This document shows, in pieces, positions 60,788 to 64,000 of a stretch of 64,000 nt of DNA. Every line of letters begins with the position of its first letter. Within the stretch, counting starts at the first letter, position 1. The notes under the pieces are model-generated. The model was not told where the DNA came from. It saw only the letters and a program-made list of their open reading frames with translations, and ran no database searches. The stretch comes from Streptomyces cavernicola (GTDB lineage: Bacteria > Actinomycetota > Actinomycetes > Streptomycetales > Streptomycetaceae), in NCBI RefSeq assembly GCF_029968035.1, contig NZ_JASCIQ010000026.1, positions 57,449 to 121,448 on the forward strand, in the 5' to 3' direction. Both the position numbers and the translations under genes were made by a program.

Positions 60788-61608
60788 CCCCCTCAGCCGA
60801 AACCGCCCCACCCGGACCCGGCCCCGGACCCGCGCCCGGACCCGCAAATCCATCCGCACGCGCGCGTGCCTTCTCCGCGTCCCGCACGATCGCCACCACC
60901 GCGCGCGTGCTGCGCCAACTCCGCCACGACCCGCGCTCGATCGCCCTGATGCTGTTCGTCCCCTGCGTGATGCTGCTCCTGCTGCGCTACGTCTTCGACG
61001 GCAGCCAGCGCACCTTCGACGCCATCGGCGCCTCACTGCTCGGCATCTTCCCGCTGATCACGATGTTCCTGGTGACGTCCATCGCCACCCTCCGCGAGCG
61101 CACCTCCGGCACCCTGGAACGCCTCCTCGCCATGCCCCTCGGCAAGGCCGACCTGATCCTCGGGTACGCCCTCGCCTTCGGCCTGCTCGCCGTCGTCCAG
61201 TCCGCCCTCGCGACGGGCCTCGCCCTGTGGGCCCTCGGCCTCGACGTCATCGGCTCGCCCTGGCTGCTGCTCCTGGTCGCCCTCCTGGACGCCCTCCTCG
61301 GCACGGCACTCGGCCTCTTCGTCTCCGCCTTCGCGGCCTCCGAGTTCCAGGCCGTCCAGTTCATGCCGGCGGTGATCTTCCCCCAGCTCCTCCTCTGCGG
61401 CCTCTTCGCCGCCCGCGACACCATGCACCCCGTACTGGAGGCCATCTCCGACGTCCTCCCCATGTCGTACGCGGTCGACGGCATGAACGAAGTCCTCGCG
61501 CACACCGACATCACCGCCGACTTCGTCCGTGACGTCCTCGTCGTAGCCGCCTGCGCCCTGCTCGTCCTCGCCCTCGGCGCCGCCACCCTCCGCCGCCGCA
61601 CGCCCTGA
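60784..61608 (+). CDS. ABC-2 type permease
   Basis: A 274-aa membrane protein with six helices and the ABC-2 signature ERTSGTLERLLAMPLGKADLILGYALAFGL. A QFMPAVIFPQLLLCGLFAARDTMHP segment and a DVLPMSYAVDGMNEVLA block follow, as in drug or antibiotic exporters of the DrrB type. The N-terminal 30 residues are Pro/Gly-rich. It is coupled to the ATPase by a 4-nt overlap. Confidence 0.92.
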   Translation: MTPSAETAPPGPGPGPAPGPANPSARARAFSASRTIATTARVLRQLRHDPRSIALMLFVPCVMLLLLRYVFDGSQRTFDAIGASLLGIFPLITMFLVTSIATLRERTSGTLERLLAMPLGKADLILGYALAFGLLAVVQSALATGLALWALGLDVIGSPWLLLLVALLDALLGTALGLFVSAFAASEFQAVQFMPAVIFPQLLLCGLFAARDTMHPVLEAISDVLPMSYAVDGMNEVLAHTDITADFVRDVLVVAACALLVLALGAATLRRRTP

Positions 61609-61712
61609 GACACCTCCGTACGGAGAGTCGTACCGCCCATCGGACAGCCGGACCGGACGCGCGGTCGCGATGCGAGGATGACCGTGGACGACTCACCGGA
61701 AGGCACCCGCTC

Positions 61713-62522
61713 ATGACCCAGAAAGTCGCAGTCCTCGGCACCGGCAAGATCGGCGAGGCCCTGCTCAGCGGAATGATCCGGGCCGGCTGGGCCCCCGCAG
61801 ACCTCCTGGTCACCACCCGCCGCGCCGAACGCGCCGAGGAACTCCGCACCCGCTACGGCGTCGACCCGGTCGCCAACGCCGAGGCCGCCAAGCGCGCCGA
61901 CACCCTGATCCTCGCCTGCAAGCCGCAGGACATGGGCGCACTCCTCGACGAACTCGCCCCGCACGTCACCGCGGACCGCCTGGTCGTCAGCGCGGCGGCG
62001 GGCATCACCACGGCCTTCATCGAGGAACGCCTCCCCGCGAGCACCGCGGTCGTCCGCGTCATGCCGAACACCCCGGTCCTCGTCGACGAGGGCATGTCCG
62101 TCATCTCCGCCGGCTCCCACGCCAGCGCGGACGACCTCGCCCACGCCGAGGCCATCTTCGGCGCCGTCGGCAAGACCCTCCGCGTCCCCGAGGCCCAGCA
62201 GGACGCCTGCACTGCGCTCTCCGGCTCCGGACCCGCGTACTTCTACTTCCTCGTCGAGGCCATGACCGACGCCGGCATCCTCCTCGGCCTGCCCCGCGAC
62301 AAGGCCCACGACCTCATCGTCCAGGCCGCCATCGGCGCCGCCGTGATGCTCCGCGACAGCGGCGAACACCCGGTCAAGCTCCGCGAGAACGTCACGTCCC
62401 CCGCGGGCACCACCATCAACGCCATCCGCGAGCTGGAGAACCACGGCGTACGCGCGGCCCTCATCGCCGCCCTCGAAGCCGCCCGCGACCGCAGCCGCGA
62501 ACTGGCCTCCGGCAACGGCTGA
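61713..62522 (+). CDS. proC: Pyrroline-5-carboxylate reductase ProC
   Basis: The last step of proline synthesis, using NAD(P)H. 269 aa, Rossmann motif LGTGKIGEALLSGMIRAGW, RVMPNTPVLVDEGMSVI and the ProC signature LRENVTSPAGTTINAIRELE with an SGSGPAYFYFL block. ATG 61713. A bidirectional terminator separates it from trpS. Confidence 0.96.
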   Translation: MTQKVAVLGTGKIGEALLSGMIRAGWAPADLLVTTRRAERAEELRTRYGVDPVANAEAAKRADTLILACKPQDMGALLDELAPHVTADRLVVSAAAGITTAFIEERLPASTAVVRVMPNTPVLVDEGMSVISAGSHASADDLAHAEAIFGAVGKTLRVPEAQQDACTALSGSGPAYFYFLVEAMTDAGILLGLPRDKAHDLIVQAAIGAAVMLRDSGEHPVKLRENVTSPAGTTINAIRELENHGVRAALIAALEAARDRSRELASGNG

Positions 62523-62530
62523 GACAGCCG

Positions 62531-62557
62531 CGGCGCCGTTCCTCGCGAACGGCGCCG
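62531..62557. terminator. Bidirectional terminator between proC and trpS
   Basis: A perfect 10-bp stem (62531-62540 with 62548-62557) and a 7-nt loop between two convergent genes. Confidence 0.8.
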
Positions 62558-62567
62558 CGCGCCACCT

Positions 62568-63562
62568 TCAGGCAGGCATCAGCCCCATCGCCCGGTACGC
62601 GGCGTCCACCGTCGGCCGCGCCATCGCCCGCGCCTTCTCGGCCCCGGCCCGCAGCACCGCGTCGACCCGCCCCGGCTCGGCACACAGCTCCCGGTGCCGT
62701 TCACGCACCGGCCGCAGCAACTCGACGACGGCCTCGGCGACCGCCTTCTTCAACTCCCCGTACGAATCGAAGGCCCCGCTCAACTCCTCGGGCCCGCGCC
62801 CCTCACAGGCCGCCAGAATCTCCAGCAGATTCGACACCCCGGGCTTCGCCTCACGGTCGTACACGACCTCCCGCCCACTGTCGGTCACGGCCCGCAGCAC
62901 CTTCTTCCGTACGACATCGGGCTCGTCGAGCAGATAGACGATCCCCGCGGTGGAGTCGTGCGACTTGCCCATCTTCGACGTCGGCTCCTGCAGATCCATC
63001 ACACGCGCGGCGACCTTCGGCGGCGTGGCCCGCGGGACCACGAAGGTGTGCCCGTACCGCTGGTTGAACCGAACCGCCAGATCCCGGGTGAGCTCCACAT
63101 GCTGCGTCTGGTCCTCACCCACGGGAACCTCGTCCGCCCCGTACGCCAGGATGTCCGCCGCCATCAGCACGGGATACGTGAGCAGCGACAGCCGCACACT
63201 CCCGCCCCGCTCCCGCTCGATCGCGGACTTCTCCTTGTACTGGATCATCCGCCGCATCTCCCCGTCGTTGGCGACGCACTCCAGGAGATACGAGAGCCGC
63301 GCGTGCTCGTCGACATGGCTCTGCACGAACACCGCGCACCGCTCCGGATCGAGCCCGGCCGCCAGCATCAACGTCGCCGCCTGCCGACTGAGCCGGTACA
63401 CACGCGCCGGATCGTGCTCCACGGTGAGGGCGTGCAGATCCACCACGCAGAACAACGACTCCGCGCGGTGCTGGTCCCCTCTGCCCACTGGCGCAGCGCG
63501 CCCAGGTAGTTCCCCAAGGTGAGGTGCCCGGTCGGCTTGATGCCACTGAAGATCCGCGTCAC
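62568..63562 (-). pseudogene. trpS: Tryptophanyl-tRNA synthetase TrpS with a one-base frameshift
   Basis: The N-terminal frame starts at GTG 63562 (GGAGG 7 nt upstream) and reads TRIFSGIKPTGHLTLGNYLG with the HIGH-like loop. After 27 codons the family sequence moves to the neighbouring frame (DQHRAESLFCVVDLHAL). The switch falls at a run of four G at 63476-63479; one extra G would restore a ~331-aa enzyme. The downstream part is intact, with VGEDQTQHVELTRDLAVRFN and the KMSKS loop SKMGKS. It is preceded by an attenuator. It may be truly broken, a sequencing error, or read by -1 frameshifting. Confidence 0.82.
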
Positions 63563-63634
63563 TGCTGCTCCTCCTGAGTCGTGGCCACCGCCGGTCCGCC
63601 GGCCGAGCCGCGGTCCTCAGGAAGGGGATACGCA

Positions 63635-63695
63635 AACGGCCGCCGAGGCGGCGGCCGTTGATGCACGCGTGAGTACGGCCGCCGTCAGGCGGCCC
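63635..63695 (-). promoter_or_regulatory. trp-type transcription attenuator of trpS
   Basis: Four complementary segments follow the leader peptide in minus-strand order: region 1 (63695-63688), region 2 (63683-63675), region 3 (63658-63650) and region 4 (63644-63635). Regions 1:2, 2:3 and 3:4 can each pair through GGCCGCC/GGCGGCC. The 3:4 hairpin is a 10-bp perfect stem with a 5-nt loop. Ribosome stalling at Trp codons in region 1 would favour 2:3 and allow read-through into trpS. Confidence 0.82.
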
Positions 63696-63726
63696 ACCAC
63701 TCCTGGGTGCACGCGTGCGTAGTCAT
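63685..63726 (-). CDS. Leader peptide of the trpS attenuator
   Basis: A 13-codon frame, MTTHACTQEWWAA, with two adjacent Trp codons near its end, immediately before the attenuator stem. The -10-like TATGGT (63738-63733) sits so close that the transcript would begin at the ATG, giving a leaderless mRNA. It acts as a sensor of charged tRNA-Trp rather than as a functional protein. Confidence 0.82.
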   Translation of the reverse strand: MTTHACTQEWWAA

Positions 63727-63755
63727 GCAGCCACCATAGCCAGCCCAGCCCGAGG

Positions 63756-63784
63756 TTGACAGGGCCATTCGGCCTACGTAGAGT
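63756..63784 (+). promoter_or_regulatory. Strong promoter toward the right edge, probably rrn
   Basis: TTGACA (63756-63761), 17 bp, TAGAGT (63779-63784) is a near-consensus housekeeping promoter. Its -35 hexamer is, on the other strand, the TGTCAA that would serve the trpS leader. Confidence 0.65.
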
Positions 63785-64000
63785 CCTTCGAGTTGTCCGA
63801 CGTGAGCGCCGACTTCGGTTGGTCCCCGGACAGCCATTCAGCAAGAACCCACTGATCGAACCGCGCATCGTCGCGGTCTTCTTTTCGTGTGCTTTTGCGG
63901 AATGTGGAATCCGCGTTCGAAAGGGCGCAGCCCCGATTAGGTTCGGGGCCGGGATTCCGCTAAAGTCTCACTCGTCGGAACGGCCCAACAGCCGCGAAAG
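63785..64000 (+). promoter_or_regulatory. Probable upstream leader of a ribosomal RNA operon
   Basis: No coding frame is convincing to the edge. The sequence shows a TAAAGT -10-like element at 63961-63966 and a GGAACGGCCCAACAGCCGCG stretch that I associate with Streptomyces rrn leaders. The 16S gene itself would lie beyond the window, so this call is from memory and context. Confidence 0.5.

Noticed and set aside
62568..63635. trpS starting at 63635 with an unrelated 60-residue N-terminus
   Set aside because: That N-terminus is the off-frame shadow of the true TrpS start (LQWHQADRAPHLGELPG mirrors SGIKPTGHLTLGNYLG), showing a frameshift rather than a novel extension.
63617..63868. 83-aa minus-strand frame over the trpS leader
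   Set aside because: Covers the attenuator hairpins and the promoters; the 13-codon leader peptide in another frame explains the region.

Overview
The window is a stretch of Streptomyces chromosome. Base composition is very GC-rich, GTG starts are common, many genes overlap their neighbour by ATGA or GTGA, and the gene order (ftsH-folE-folate genes, DUF2520-panC-nadB-nadC-coaX, lsr2-clpC, sigE-cseA-cseB-cseC, disA/radA, ilvD, proC-trpS) is the core-chromosome order I know from Streptomyces. There is no prophage, insertion sequence, CRISPR array or complete RNA gene. It is core rather than accessory DNA, so most novelty lies in regulatory sites, repeats and a few unusual proteins.

Layout: (1) 1-6340: end of ftsH, then folE facing a minus-strand folate block (folP, NTF2-like gene, folB, folK, DUF3180) with an mprF-like DUF2156 gene upstream. 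(2) 6.5-13.2 kb: a 20-bp tandem repeat, a secreted or membrane esterase, a divergent glycine-betaine-type ABC system and a coiled-coil membrane protein. (3) 13.3-19.6 kb: two PH-domain membrane proteins, a stand-alone nuoD overlapping tail-to-tail with a MidA/NDUFAF7-type methyltransferase, and a two-component system. (4) 19.6-23.2 kb: a repeat-filled intergenic region, an ArsR-type regulator with a palindromic operator, and a threonine aldolase. (5) 23.2-29.1 kb: a DnaA-box cluster followed by a tightly coupled cofactor operon (DUF2520, panC, nadB, nadC, coaX). (6) 29.2-35.2 kb: small conserved genes, a BlaI regulator, N-acetylglutamate synthase, lsr2 and clpC, the last behind two ClgR-like sites. 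(7) 36-43 kb: an M23 peptidase, a TetR-MFS efflux pair with a double operator, a second repeat field, and the cell-envelope stress operon sigE-cseA-cseB-cseC. (8) 43.2-50.7 kb: mutY, a PAP2 phosphatase, disA, radA and a remarkable sigma-like/zinc-finger/TM/BACON fusion. (9) 50.8-64 kb: a Cys-rich protein, ppx, a TIM-barrel isomerase, TetR, ilvD, an SH3 protein, a PQQ-type Ser/Thr kinase, an ABC-2 exporter behind a perfect 28-bp palindrome, proC, and trpS behind a trp-type ribosome-mediated attenuator. The right edge looks like the promoter region of a ribosomal RNA operon whose genes lie outside.

Functionally the window joins folate, CoA, NAD, branched-chain, proline and arginine biosynthesis with genome maintenance (mutY, radA, disA, lsr2, a DnaA-box cluster), proteostasis (ftsH, clpC) and envelope surveillance (SigE/Cse, M23 hydrolase, PAP2 phosphatase). 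trpS carries an apparent one-base deletion in a G run that splits its reading frame. That is either a sequencing error or inactivation of an auxiliary, attenuation-controlled tryptophanyl-tRNA synthetase.
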